Notes under the pieces: generated by a model
Told to the model about the DNA's origin: nothing
Databases searched by the model: none
What the model saw: the letters and a program-made list of their open reading frames with translations, nothing else
Shown: piece after piece, positions 18,878 to 27,803 of the stretch
Layout of the letters: the number at the start of each line of letters is the position of its first letter
Numbering within the stretch: the first letter of the stretch is position 1
Position numbers and translations under genes: made by a program
Assembly (NCBI RefSeq): GCF_000969835.1
Contig: NZ_KQ033912.1
Coordinates: 1,742,675 to 1,806,674, forward strand
Direction of reading: 5' to 3'
DNA length: 64,000 nucleotides
From: Parabacteroides goldsteinii DSM 19448 = WAL 12034
GTDB taxonomy: Bacteria; Bacteroidota; Bacteroidia; Bacteroidales; Tannerellaceae

Positions 18878-18887
18878 ATACTTATTA

Positions 18888-20555
18888 TTATTCATATCCT
18901 TCATTCTGTTTTAAATTCGGGTTCTTATCCAATTCGGCCTGTGGAAATGGCAAATAACGGTTGTATGGACGGAACACCCGATCTTCAATCTTACGCAACG
19001 ACTCATTTTCTGCTGTCGGAGCAGAAATAGTTGCTCGTAAGTCACGGTCAGGTTCATTTACATTTACAGTACCTATCATACGATACAATGTGCCGTTCAT
19101 AAGCGTTTCTGCCAGCATTTTTCCATTCTGGTCTTTCCAGCGCAATAAGTCAGCTCTGCGCAAACCCTCTCCTGCCATTTCAATACAACGTTCGCGACGA
19201 ACCAGTTCACGGAGTTTTTCCTGCGTATTATATTTCGCCCTGTCAACAGCGACATGGCCACAGCGTGCTCTAAGCTGGTCGAGTATATCATAAACTTCTG
19301 TTGTATTCTCATTCTTTTCTACGTTAATTTCTGCAATTGTCAGCAAGACTTCCGCATAACGGAAAAGGATCGGACACGTATTTTCATTTCCTAATGATGC
19401 CGAATACTGAGACAGCGGAACTGTATATTTGGCCCAGATCATACCGGTTCTTGATGAATTATCAGCGGCATCCATATAGTCGGCATTCAAACTGCCATCA
19501 ATACTTTTATCCAAGGTATTAATAACCCGCTGTTTTCCGTCGGAACCGACCCAATCCATACCTGGATACAGGATCGTCAAAGCCAAACGGGGATCCCTGT
19601 TTGCAAAAGGATGCACAGGATCATAACCAGAGCCTTCTTCTTCCGGACGTAACCCGGATTTCATTTCATACATATCAACCAGATTCTGGGTAGGAACCAT
19701 TGAAGCCCAACCTCCGTCCTGATTATTAAACATACGGATCATATTGGAAAATGCATAGGTATTGCTAACATGCTGCATGGCATAAATAATCTCTTTCGAT
19801 CCCTGTCCTTTAATACTGAACATTTCCTGAAAATTAGGATCCAGTTCATATTGGTTCAGATTCTGGATCGAACGAGCAGCACTCATAGCCAGGTCAAGAT
19901 CGCCCCAATACAAGGCTGCACGCATTTTGATTGCCAAAGCCGTTCCTTTGGCAATACGTCCACGCTGTGACGGTTTATCTTTCAGGTCGGATATAGCAGC
20001 ATCCAGTTCGCCATAAATAAACTTTTTCACAGTCTCTTCAGAAGCACGTTCAACCTGTGCTTCTGAAGATGTTTGAGGCAGGTCGGTAATCAATGGAACA
20101 CCTCCATACCAAAAGTTCATATGAAAATAACGGTATGCCCGGATCGTACGAACCTGGGCAAACAAGTCTTTCTTTTCTGCCTCATCTGCAAAAGCCACAC
20201 TCTCTGCATTTTCCAGAAAAGTATTACACCGACGGATCGTTTCATAATTATAGTAAGTCACAGTCGCAGCCTGCGTCATTGCTCCGTTGCCTGTCACTTT
20301 CAGAGAACTTGTATTACTATAATTAAATCCAATATCAGAAAGGCAATCGGCATAGAGAATATCTGTAGAGCCATTTTTCGCCTCATTCCATTTATCATAA
20401 CATGCAGTAGCTGCACTATAGACGTCATCTTCTGTTTGCCAGAAAGTAGAAGGAGATAGTTGATCGTACGGTTTCGTATCGAAAAAATCATCACATGAGC
20501 TCAATGCAACTCCACATGCGACCAAAGAAAGAGAAAGATATTTTAATAATTTCAT
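18888..20555 (-). CDS. susD-like: SusD/RagB-family lipoprotein (locus B)
   Basis: A 555-residue surface lipoprotein with its lipobox at Cys21 (ALSSC), the SusD opening motif FFDTKPYDQLSPSTFW, and the C-terminal signatures FRYAEVLLTIAEINVEK and RRERCIEMAGEGLRRADLLRW. It would bind the locus B ligand and close the SusC barrel. It begins 12 bases after the susC stop and is followed directly by the metallophosphoesterase gene. Confidence 0.95.
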   Translation of the reverse strand: MKLLKYLSLSLVACGVALSSCDDFFDTKPYDQLSPSTFWQTEDDVYSAATACYDKWNEAKNGSTDILYADCLSDIGFNYSNTSSLKVTGNGAMTQAATVTYYNYETIRRCNTFLENAESVAFADEAEKKDLFAQVRTIRAYRYFHMNFWYGGVPLITDLPQTSSEAQVERASEETVKKFIYGELDAAISDLKDKPSQRGRIAKGTALAIKMRAALYWGDLDLAMSAARSIQNLNQYELDPNFQEMFSIKGQGSKEIIYAMQHVSNTYAFSNMIRMFNNQDGGWASMVPTQNLVDMYEMKSGLRPEEEGSGYDPVHPFANRDPRLALTILYPGMDWVGSDGKQRVINTLDKSIDGSLNADYMDAADNSSRTGMIWAKYTVPLSQYSASLGNENTCPILFRYAEVLLTIAEINVEKNENTTEVYDILDQLRARCGHVAVDRAKYNTQEKLRELVRRERCIEMAGEGLRRADLLRWKDQNGKMLAETLMNGTLYRMIGTVNVNEPDRDLRATISAPTAENESLRKIEDRVFRPYNRYLPFPQAELDKNPNLKQNEGYE

Positions 20556-20567
20556 AATTCCTGTATA

Positions 20568-23500
20568 TTAGAAGGTTATATTTATTCCAATTGAATTTGT
20601 ACATACCTGCGGATAATGAGAACCACGACCAGAAGGAGCTTCCGGATCAATATTAACCGGCAGGTTATCAAACTTAAACAAGTTTTCACCTGAATAATAA
20701 ATCTTGGCACGTGAAACGCCAATTCCTTTCAACCAGTTATCCGGCAGATTATATCCGAACTGAATGTTTTTGACACGTAAATAATTTGTCTTAAAGATCC
20801 AGAATGTAGAATAGTTACTCGGTCTACTGCTGGTTCGGTCAGACTCCGCAACACGCGGGAAAGTTCCATTCGGATTTTCAGGCGACCAGGCATCAAACCA
20901 GGCTGTCGAAGGATGTGAACTATCTCCTGTAAATTCACCAAATACTTCATTGTTAAAATAACGTGACACACCACAGGCTCCCTGCATAAATACCGACAGA
21001 TCAAAATTTTTCCAGGAAGCAGATAAATTGAGACCGAAAGTAACATTCGGCTGCTCTGAGCCGGAGACATCACGGTCGGCTGAAGTTAGCTTACCGTCTC
21101 CATTGACATCTTTGTATTTAATATCACCGGCTTTAAATGCATTACCAAACGGATTACCGTATTTTTCAGTATAAGCATCAGCCTCTTCCTGACTTCTAAA
21201 TAAGCCGTCAGCAACATAACCATAAAATGATTTATAGGCAGAGCCTACCCGATTGATAAAATAGTTATTATTTTTATCCAACATCTCATTGACACCGCCC
21301 AAATTCAGAATTTCATTTTTATTCACAGCCATATTCCCTGTTGCTGAGAATTTCCAGTCATTCCATTGTTTACGAAAAGCAGCCGTCACTTCAAAACCTG
21401 AATTGCGCATGGCTCCCACATTATCTTTATACGGATCTAATCCAAAACTACCGGGAACAGGCACATCCATAATAATACCAGTTGTTTTACGATTGTAATA
21501 ATCGACTGTAAAATCCAGACAAGAAAGTACGCTCAAATCAAATCCGATACCCCAGTTTGACGACTTTTCCCAGGAAATGGTAGATAATTTCTGAGCTTTC
21601 TGCATAATACCAGTGTTTACATTTCCGTCAAAAGGATAGTTCCCCCCACTACTTGAACCAATCGCATAAGTTATTAACCAAGGATAATAATCATCCAATG
21701 CTTCCTGGTTTCCAAGCTGGCCCCATGATGCACGGACTTTCAGTGATTGCATCCAGTCACTGGCTCCTTCCATGAAACCTTCTTCAGACAAACGCCATCC
21801 GGCAGAAAGAGATGGAAAATATCCCCAACGGTTATCCGGACTGAAACGGGAAGAAGCATCCGCCCTGAAATTCGCCTCGAACAAGTATTTTCCTGCATAG
21901 TCATAATTGATACGTCCAAAATAAGACATCATAGCCAATTCACGGGAATAACCTTCGTTTGTCTGGGTTGATTGGGTACCGGCATTAATATCCGTCATAT
22001 CATTATTCGGAAAACTCTGACGATAAGCCTTCGTATACTTATAATTATATTTTTCAATACGATAGCCTGCCATTGCTTTCAGGTTATGATTCCCGAAACT
22101 TTTGTCATAATTGACCAACAGATCCAATGAAGTACGGTCCCATAGGTAAGTACGTTCATCCAATGAGTTGGGACCATGATATTTGATCGTATTATATTGA
22201 ATATCCTTGACAAATTCTTTTCTATCCTGAACATCGGATACATATGCTCCCTGCGCTGTAAATTTCAGACCTTTCATTATGTTATAATCAACAGCCAGGA
22301 TACCAGAGAAATTCTGATTGTTACGATTCAATGTCTGATCCAGATCCAGCCAGGCTACAGGATTTCCATCACCGATGGTTCCATATGTTCCATCTTCATT
22401 CTTATAAGGTATCCAGGGAGCGATACGATTCAACTGACGGATAATCTGGTCAGAACCACCTCCTACATACGAGTTCGTCGGGTCTGCATAATCGTTATGA
22501 ATAAACGACATATTCGCACGCACATTAATATGATCCGATAATTTGGCATCCAAATTGGTACGCATATTGAACTGCTCACGGTTACTGTGTTTCATAATAC
22601 CATTTTGATTCAGGTAACCGACAGAAGCCATATACTTTATATTCTCCGAACCACCTGACAGGTTGATATTATGTTGATGCATAAAGCCGTTTCCCGCGAA
22701 ACCCAAATCATTCCAATCGGTATCAGGATGTCCGTAAGGATCGCTGCCGTCACGAAACAACTTAATATCTTCTTCAGTAAAGCGGGGGGCTTTACCACTT
22801 GACTCCAATGCTTTATTGTAATAAGTTGCAGCATCAGCTGAGTTCATTCTTTCGATAAAACCAGTTGCTGTCTGCCAACCGAAAGTAGCATTATAAGAAA
22901 CAACAGGACGCCCGGAAACACCACGCTTTGTTGTAATCAGAATTACCCCATTGGCTGCTTTCGAACCATAAATTGCAGCAGAAGCCGCATCTTTCAGTAC
23001 AGAAATAGACTCAATATCATTCGGATCAATCTGATTCATAGAACCGGACTCTATTCCATCGATCAATATATAGGGATCTGAATTGTTTAATGTACCCGTA
23101 CCACGTACACGGATACTGGTGTTATCACTGGAACCCGGACGACCCTGACCGGATGTAATGGTCAGACCGGGAACGATTCCCTGGATACCGGATGCAACCG
23201 ATGTAATAGGACGTTGTACCAGTTCCTGACTGGAAATAGAAGCAACAGATCCCGTCAGATTAACTTTTTTCTGAGCACCGTATCCAACAACGATAATTTC
23301 TTCCAGCTTCTGTGTATCTTCCATCAATTTAATATTGAATGTTGATAGGTTGCCTACTGAAACAAATTGTTCTGTATAACCAATATAAGAAATACTTAAG
23401 GTTGAACCGGCAGACACATTCAATGTAAAATTACCATCCAAATCAGTTACTGTACCGTTTGTTGTTCCTTTTTCCACCACATTTGCCCCAATAACAGGTT

Positions 23501-23900
23501 CGCCGGCAGCATCGACAACGGTCCCTTTTACAGTCCGATTCTCTTGCTTCTGAGTAACAGATGTTGCTTTCAATGTCAGCACAATCAGGTTTTCCTTTTC
23601 TTTTTTATAGGTGATATCCGTACCAGACAATAGTTTATCCAATACATCTTCTATCGGAGCATCCTTTACCGACAGAGACACTACTTTATCCAGACTGAAT
23701 AAATCTTCATTATAGAAAAACTGATAATTACCTGAACGTTCGATTGCTTTCAAAGCCTGACGTAAAGTTTGTTTTTGTATACTTATCGATATCTGCCCCA
23801 AAAGGGAAGGAGATATAAACAATATTAATAAAACTAATCTAACCCAGCTAAATTGCCGTTTTTTAAGGACATAAATAGTCCTACTAATTAAATAATTCAT
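20568..23900 (-). CDS. susC-like: SusC/RagA-family TonB-dependent transporter with STN domain (locus B)
   Basis: A 1110-residue outer-membrane transporter counted from the ATG at 23900 (MNYLISRTIYVLKKRQF). A 12-residue longer form from 23936 is possible but lacks support. An STN domain (about 37-108, QKQTLRQALKAIERSGNYQF), a carboxypeptidase-regulatory domain (about 123-200, GEPVIGANVVEKGTTNGT), the plug (IIVVGYGAQKK) and a long barrel ending in SIGINITF follow in order. The STN domain makes it a signalling transporter that should talk to the FecR protein encoded upstream. Its start codon overlaps a plus-strand TAAATTTG box discussed under the antisense RNA. Confidence 0.93.
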   Translation of the reverse strand: MNYLISRTIYVLKKRQFSWVRLVLLILFISPSLLGQISISIQKQTLRQALKAIERSGNYQFFYNEDLFSLDKVVSLSVKDAPIEDVLDKLLSGTDITYKKEKENLIVLTLKATSVTQKQENRTVKGTVVDAAGEPVIGANVVEKGTTNGTVTDLDGNFTLNVSAGSTLSISYIGYTEQFVSVGNLSTFNIKLMEDTQKLEEIIVVGYGAQKKVNLTGSVASISSQELVQRPITSVASGIQGIVPGLTITSGQGRPGSSDNTSIRVRGTGTLNNSDPYILIDGIESGSMNQIDPNDIESISVLKDAASAAIYGSKAANGVILITTKRGVSGRPVVSYNATFGWQTATGFIERMNSADAATYYNKALESSGKAPRFTEEDIKLFRDGSDPYGHPDTDWNDLGFAGNGFMHQHNINLSGGSENIKYMASVGYLNQNGIMKHSNREQFNMRTNLDAKLSDHINVRANMSFIHNDYADPTNSYVGGGSDQIIRQLNRIAPWIPYKNEDGTYGTIGDGNPVAWLDLDQTLNRNNQNFSGILAVDYNIMKGLKFTAQGAYVSDVQDRKEFVKDIQYNTIKYHGPNSLDERTYLWDRTSLDLLVNYDKSFGNHNLKAMAGYRIEKYNYKYTKAYRQSFPNNDMTDINAGTQSTQTNEGYSRELAMMSYFGRINYDYAGKYLFEANFRADASSRFSPDNRWGYFPSLSAGWRLSEEGFMEGASDWMQSLKVRASWGQLGNQEALDDYYPWLITYAIGSSSGGNYPFDGNVNTGIMQKAQKLSTISWEKSSNWGIGFDLSVLSCLDFTVDYYNRKTTGIIMDVPVPGSFGLDPYKDNVGAMRNSGFEVTAAFRKQWNDWKFSATGNMAVNKNEILNLGGVNEMLDKNNNYFINRVGSAYKSFYGYVADGLFRSQEEADAYTEKYGNPFGNAFKAGDIKYKDVNGDGKLTSADRDVSGSEQPNVTFGLNLSASWKNFDLSVFMQGACGVSRYFNNEVFGEFTGDSSHPSTAWFDAWSPENPNGTFPRVAESDRTSSRPSNYSTFWIFKTNYLRVKNIQFGYNLPDNWLKGIGVSRAKIYYSGENLFKFDNLPVNIDPEAPSGRGSHYPQVCTNSIGINITF

Positions 23901-23913
23901 AAATTTGTAGAGA

Positions 23914-24012
23914 TTAAAGGTATTTATTAATTGCACTTGTTATTTGCGAGATACCGAAGTGCGGTTTATAAATTACAGTAGAGGGGATGGTGTCTGACAC
24001 TATCCCTTTTTT
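23914..24012 (+). ncRNA. Candidate cis-antisense RNA over the susC leader (locus B)
   Basis: A strong plus-oriented terminator (arms 23984-23992 and 23998-24006, with one G-U pair, then six T at 24007-24012) lies in the fecR-susC gap, although all genes here are on the minus strand. About 80 bp before it, TAAATTTG at 23900-23907 fits the Bacteroidetes -7 consensus on the plus strand. An RNA of about 100 nt starting near 23914 would be complementary to the 5' leader of susC, next to its start codon. This layout matches DonS-type sRNAs of Bacteroides fragilis. The 5' end is inferred; no -33 box was found. Confidence 0.45.
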
Positions 24013-24070
24013 ATCATTCTATCCCGTGTTTTCCATATTCCAATACTTTAGTGTTAAACAAATTATTTAT

Positions 24071-25096
24071 CTATTTCAATGCTTTTTCATAATAAGCTTT
24101 CTGTTTTACATTTTCCCGTAAAATAATCATACTATCCCTTACTTCATAAGACAAAGGAGAAGTCAGAGATAATATCTGCAATATACTTTCCAGACTGGTA
24201 TTACCTGGAGTTCCTGTGAAACGATATTTTTTCAATGTTTCCGATTCGAATACAATCCGGGTATTATAATATCGTTCCAGCGTATGAACAATATTTTCAA
24301 ATGTCTCACCGTTAAATGTCAGTGCATTATATTTCCAATTGATATAATCACCGGTATTCTCTACAGTACTTTTTTCCATATGTCCGGTCTGTTTATTGAA
24401 AACGATCCTTTCATTCGGATTTAAGACAAGACGGTCATAGTCTGATGTAACTTCCACTTTGCCGGTCATGAGGACAGTTGAAACATCTTTCTCTTCTTCA
24501 TAAGATTTTACATTAAAACTGGTTCCTAATGCACGGACAGCCAGTTCGTCCGTCTCTACAATAAACGGACGGTCTTTATCCGGCGTCACTTCAAAATAGG
24601 CCTCCCCTTCCAAAGACAAAACTCTCTCTTTTTGATTGAATCGGCTACCATAAGACAACCGGGAATCTGAATTAACCCAAACTTTCGATCCGTCAGGGAG
24701 TACAACATTTGCCTTTTGTCCTTTCTCTACAGAAACAATCATATCAGGCATAATCATCTGGCTCATGGTATAATAATGCACGGACAAGCCCGTCATCAAC
24801 AATAATAAAATAACAGAAGCAACACGGGCGAACCACAGATAGAATTTGCGACGTCTATTCTCTTTTTCCGGCAAACACGTCTTATCTATCTGACTGATCT
24901 TTTCTTTTATCTGTCCAAACAACTGCCGTTGTAATTTCGTATCCATTTCTGAAGCCGCTACATTCCATTCCTCATCCGCCCAGTCCAGAAAAGAACCTTC
25001 GCTTTTCAGCCATTGGATGAGAACCTGAATTTCTTCTGCAGAAGCCTGCTTTAACAGGAACTTATCAAATAATTGTATGTAATCAGTCTTTTCCAT
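24071..25096 (-). CDS. FecR-family anti-sigma factor (locus B)
   Basis: A 341-residue protein with a cytoplasmic N-terminal segment (about 1-80), a transmembrane helix near 87-108 (ARVASVILLLLMTGLSVHYY), a periplasmic FecR domain (VVLPDGSKVWVNSDSRLSY near 130-148, then EGEAYFEV) and a C-terminal DUF4974-like domain (ETFENIVHTLERYYNTRIVF). It should hold the adjacent sigma factor inactive until the SusC STN domain signals. It lies 71 bp after the sigma gene and is transcribed with it. Confidence 0.93.
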   Translation of the reverse strand: MEKTDYIQLFDKFLLKQASAEEIQVLIQWLKSEGSFLDWADEEWNVAASEMDTKLQRQLFGQIKEKISQIDKTCLPEKENRRRKFYLWFARVASVILLLLMTGLSVHYYTMSQMIMPDMIVSVEKGQKANVVLPDGSKVWVNSDSRLSYGSRFNQKERVLSLEGEAYFEVTPDKDRPFIVETDELAVRALGTSFNVKSYEEEKDVSTVLMTGKVEVTSDYDRLVLNPNERIVFNKQTGHMEKSTVENTGDYINWKYNALTFNGETFENIVHTLERYYNTRIVFESETLKKYRFTGTPGNTSLESILQILSLTSPLSYEVRDSMIILRENVKQKAYYEKALK

Positions 25097-25167
25097 TTTA
25101 TTGTGTCTATTAGGTATACAGGCAACAGATACAAATCCGTTACCCGCCCTCGTGTATTTAACTTTTA

Positions 25168-25746
25168 TTAATCAATTAATAAATAAAGGAGTAAAGAAAC
25201 AGATAAACCGTAGTGTTGATTTATCCGGCTACGCATGAATGAAATAGCCTTGGTTAACTGTGATTCTACCGTATTTTCAGAAAGATTGAGTTTTTCTGCA
25301 ATTTCCTTATTAGTCAGCATATTCCGGCGGCTTAGTACAAATATCTCCCTACGGGCAGGGGGCAGTTGGTCTATCAATGAGTCAATGTATTCTTCCAGTA
25401 AGTGATAATCGACTTCTTTTTCAGTTGTGTTTTCTGTTGGTTCGGAGGCTATTACTTTTTCCTGATAAAGCTGTTCCAGCATTCTGTGCTGATAAATATT
25501 TACGAGTTGGTTTTTGGCTATTGTACAAAGGTAAGCTCCAAACGATTTTCCGGGATCAAGAGACTCCTTCCCTTCCCAAACCTTGATAAATACAGCTTGT
25601 ACAATTTCCTCCGCCAAATAACTATCCCCTTTCGAAATACGCATAACAAAGTTATAGAGTTTACCGCTCCAAACAGTATAAAGATATTCAAAAGATGTAG
25701 TGTCTCCTTTCCTAAGATTACAGATGTGTTGTGATTCCTTATCCAT
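25168..25746 (-). CDS. ECF-type RNA polymerase sigma factor (locus B)
   Basis: A 192-residue sigma-70 family protein from the ATG at 25746 (MDKESQHICNL). Region 2 is visible at SFEYLYTVWSGKLYNFVMR and AEEIVQAVFIKVWE, region 4 at LPPARREIFVLSRR and NKEIAEKLNLSENTVESQ. A longer reading from 25842 is open, but its extra 32 residues run across a good promoter, so the shorter start is chosen. It would direct RNA polymerase to locus B promoters when released by the FecR protein encoded next. Confidence 0.92.
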   Translation of the reverse strand: MDKESQHICNLRKGDTTSFEYLYTVWSGKLYNFVMRISKGDSYLAEEIVQAVFIKVWEGKESLDPGKSFGAYLCTIAKNQLVNIYQHRMLEQLYQEKVIASEPTENTTEKEVDYHLLEEYIDSLIDQLPPARREIFVLSRRNMLTNKEIAEKLNLSENTVESQLTKAISFMRSRINQHYGLSVSLLLYLLID

Positions 25747-25766
25747 AACGTATGCAGTTACCTGTG

Positions 25767-25800
25767 CAAAGGTAAAAGAATTATCAAATGACAAAACAAA
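25767..25800 (-). promoter_or_regulatory. Promoter of the locus B sigma gene
   Basis: On the minus strand the -7 box is TACCTTTG (25767-25774) and a TTTG -33 box lies at 25797-25800 with 22 bp between them, close to the Bacteroidetes spacing. The box is 20 bp upstream of the sigma ATG at 25746 and decides that start. Confidence 0.7.
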
Positions 25801-25805
25801 AAACA

Positions 25806-25831
25806 GAAAAAAGGGTATCCGTCGGATACCC
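25806..25831 (-). terminator. Terminator of locus C
   Basis: On the minus strand GGGTATCC and GGATACCC form a perfect 8-bp stem with a 3-nt loop, followed by six T. It lies 60 bp after the SGNH hydrolase stop at 25892 and insulates locus C from the locus B promoter. Confidence 0.85.
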
Positions 25832-25891
25832 TCATCTTTCATTTTAGTAGTTATAGATTAAAAAAACTGTTTTTTGATCAAAGAATCAACG

Positions 25892-26566
25892 CTAGTACCG
25901 TTTTAACACCGGCAGAAGTATATTTTCCATGACCTTATATCCTTCCGCATTAGGATGTACCCCATCTCCGGAATACTTTTCAGGTAATCCATTCCGTTCG
26001 TCTGCCATTTTAGAGTGATAATCTACATAGGTAATTCTATTACGGTCTGCATATGCTTTAAGCATTTTATTCAGCTCAATAATTTTTTCCGCCGGCTCCA
26101 ATCCCTTATGCCAACTAAAGTCATAAGCTGGCAAAACAGAACACAGAATCACATCTATCTTATGAAGTTTAGCCAATTCAATCATAGAGACAATATTTCC
26201 CTTGATATTCTCCAAAGAGATATAACCGTTATTCTCCGCAATGTCGTTAGCTCCGGCAAGGATTACTACCGCTTTAGGTTTAAGGTCGATCACATCTTTG
26301 CGGAAGCGAACCAACATTTGAGATGTGACCTGTCCGCTGATTCCTCTAGCTATAAACTCATTCTTCTTAAAGAACAACGAATCAGCATACCACCAACCTT
26401 CGGTAATCGAATTTCCTATAAACACGACTTTCGAAGGTGTTTTTACAGTCTTGTTCTGTTCTGCATACCGTTCGAAATTGGCCCAGTCGACTGCCTGTTG
26501 GCCAAATAATGAAGTTGTGGCCAATACACAAATACTTAGTATCAACCATTTTTTTACGTTTTTCAT
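25892..26566 (-). CDS. Secreted SGNH/GDSL-family hydrolase (locus C)
   Basis: A 224-residue protein with a signal peptide (MKNVKKWLILSICVLATTSLFGQ). The SGNH blocks appear in order: block I FIGNSITEGW (nucleophile Ser near 53), block II Gly in ISGQVTSQ, block III GANDIAEN and block V DGVHPNAEGY (Asp and His). Members cleave acyl or acetyl esters from glycans and lipids, so it could remove O-acetyl groups before uptake. It is the last gene of locus C, 57 bp after the nucleoside-hydrolase gene and just before a strong terminator. Confidence 0.88.
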   Translation of the reverse strand: MKNVKKWLILSICVLATTSLFGQQAVDWANFERYAEQNKTVKTPSKVVFIGNSITEGWWYADSLFFKKNEFIARGISGQVTSQMLVRFRKDVIDLKPKAVVILAGANDIAENNGYISLENIKGNIVSMIELAKLHKIDVILCSVLPAYDFSWHKGLEPAEKIIELNKMLKAYADRNRITYVDYHSKMADERNGLPEKYSGDGVHPNAEGYKVMENILLPVLKRY

Positions 26567-26623
26567 ACTACTATTTTTATTAAGTTACGTTATTACTAAA
26601 TTCAATCCTTGATGTGTTAACAA

Positions 26624-27634
26624 TTAAAGTTTGGCTTTTTTTATTAGTAAATGATCCATCATTATATTATAATAATTATCATCATCACATAACCGATATA
26701 TCACGAAATGTTTTCCATCGGCGGCATCTGTAAATGTATTACGTCCCGTTTCAGTATCTATGGCTATATTTACACGTTTGAAACCTAACCGGTTAATTTT
26801 TCCGCAAGCATACCCGGCACACCATACTCCAAAAGGGTCCCAAGCATGACGACCGTTTTGAGTCCCGAACGCGACCAATGAACGAGTTACAATATCCCTC
26901 TTATCTATATCCACAGCCTGTAATTGACCACCGCACCTGAGCATTCCCCCCACTTCATTTGTAAAAAATAGTATCGGATAAGGCCAGGTCTTACTTACAT
27001 AATCAATAGCCAATCGGGCTTCCTTAGTAAAGAAAAAATTATTACAACGCCCTTCGGGATAAGTTCCACCGACGATATACAACTGTCCGCATTTTTGTTT
27101 TACTAACTCAAGCCCCGACAAATCAGAATATTCATCCGGTTGGCTTTTCAACAGGGCTTCTATATTTGTCGTATACCCGGTAGTGACAATATCCACAGGC
27201 GTATTACTTTCTGACAATATCTTTCTATACATTTTTACAGCTTCATACGCATTTACATTACCATCGTTATATGCTGCCATCAAATCCCAATAAGGGGATT
27301 CATCCGGATTGTTTGCCATACTTTTTCCGATCAATACATCCGGTTTATTTTCATATAACAGGAAACCTCTCAATGCTTCCAGATTATTCTTTCCGACTAT
27401 TGAATATGCGACACCTTTTAAATCGATAGTCCCATCATCATCAAGTGCCGTTGCAATCCTTACCGCACATACATCATCCACATCCGTACACATATCGACA
27501 TCCAATATCATTTCCTTTCCGGGAGTGGTATTCAGATACAGCTCATCCACGTTTCTGTCTTCCTGCGGGTTCTCGTATGTCTTACAACCGGTCAAAAAGA
27601 TGACCAACAAAATTATTCTAAATTTATCTTTCAT
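26624..27634 (-). CDS. Nucleoside-hydrolase-family lipoprotein (locus C)
   Basis: A 336-residue lipoprotein with lipobox Cys17 (FLTGC). The metal-site motif DVDMCTDVDDVCAV matches the DxDxGTDVDDxxA motif of inosine-uridine-preferring nucleoside hydrolases, with Cys replacing the usual Gly. Conserved later segments include VTTGYTTNIEALL and FTNEVGG. The family splits N-glycosidic bonds of ribosides; here the enzyme is secreted and membrane-anchored, so it would act on imported or surface substrate. A paralogue in locus D (38447-39469) is similar almost end to end. The ATG at 27634 gives a clean lipoprotein signal; 27646 is the alternative start. Confidence 0.85.
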   Translation of the reverse strand: MKDKFRIILLVIFLTGCKTYENPQEDRNVDELYLNTTPGKEMILDVDMCTDVDDVCAVRIATALDDDGTIDLKGVAYSIVGKNNLEALRGFLLYENKPDVLIGKSMANNPDESPYWDLMAAYNDGNVNAYEAVKMYRKILSESNTPVDIVTTGYTTNIEALLKSQPDEYSDLSGLELVKQKCGQLYIVGGTYPEGRCNNFFFTKEARLAIDYVSKTWPYPILFFTNEVGGMLRCGGQLQAVDIDKRDIVTRSLVAFGTQNGRHAWDPFGVWCAGYACGKINRLGFKRVNIAIDTETGRNTFTDAADGKHFVIYRLCDDDNYYNIMMDHLLIKKAKL

Positions 27635-27685
27635 CTCATATTTCATTTTTTATCCACTCACTGCCGGAAGATAATTGATATTAAG

Positions 27686-27762
27686 GCAGACAGAACGCAG
27701 ATTACGGCAAAGTTATTTAATAAAATAAATTTGCGTTTATCCGCGTCATCTGTTCTGTCTGC
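27686..27762. repeat. Long inverted repeat between two locus C genes
   Basis: Arm 1 (27686-27702, GCAGACAGAACGCAGAT) pairs with arm 2 (27748-27762) except for a two-base bulge, around a 45-nt A/T-rich loop. The CGCAGATTACG and CGTTTATCCGCGTCATC pieces look like an interspersed intergenic repeat. It fills most of the gap between the fusion-gene region and the nucleoside-hydrolase gene and could stabilise or trim the operon mRNA. Confidence 0.6.
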
Positions 27763-27803
27763 GTTCTTTTACATGATCTTAGAATTTAAAGGTATATATT
27801 TCT

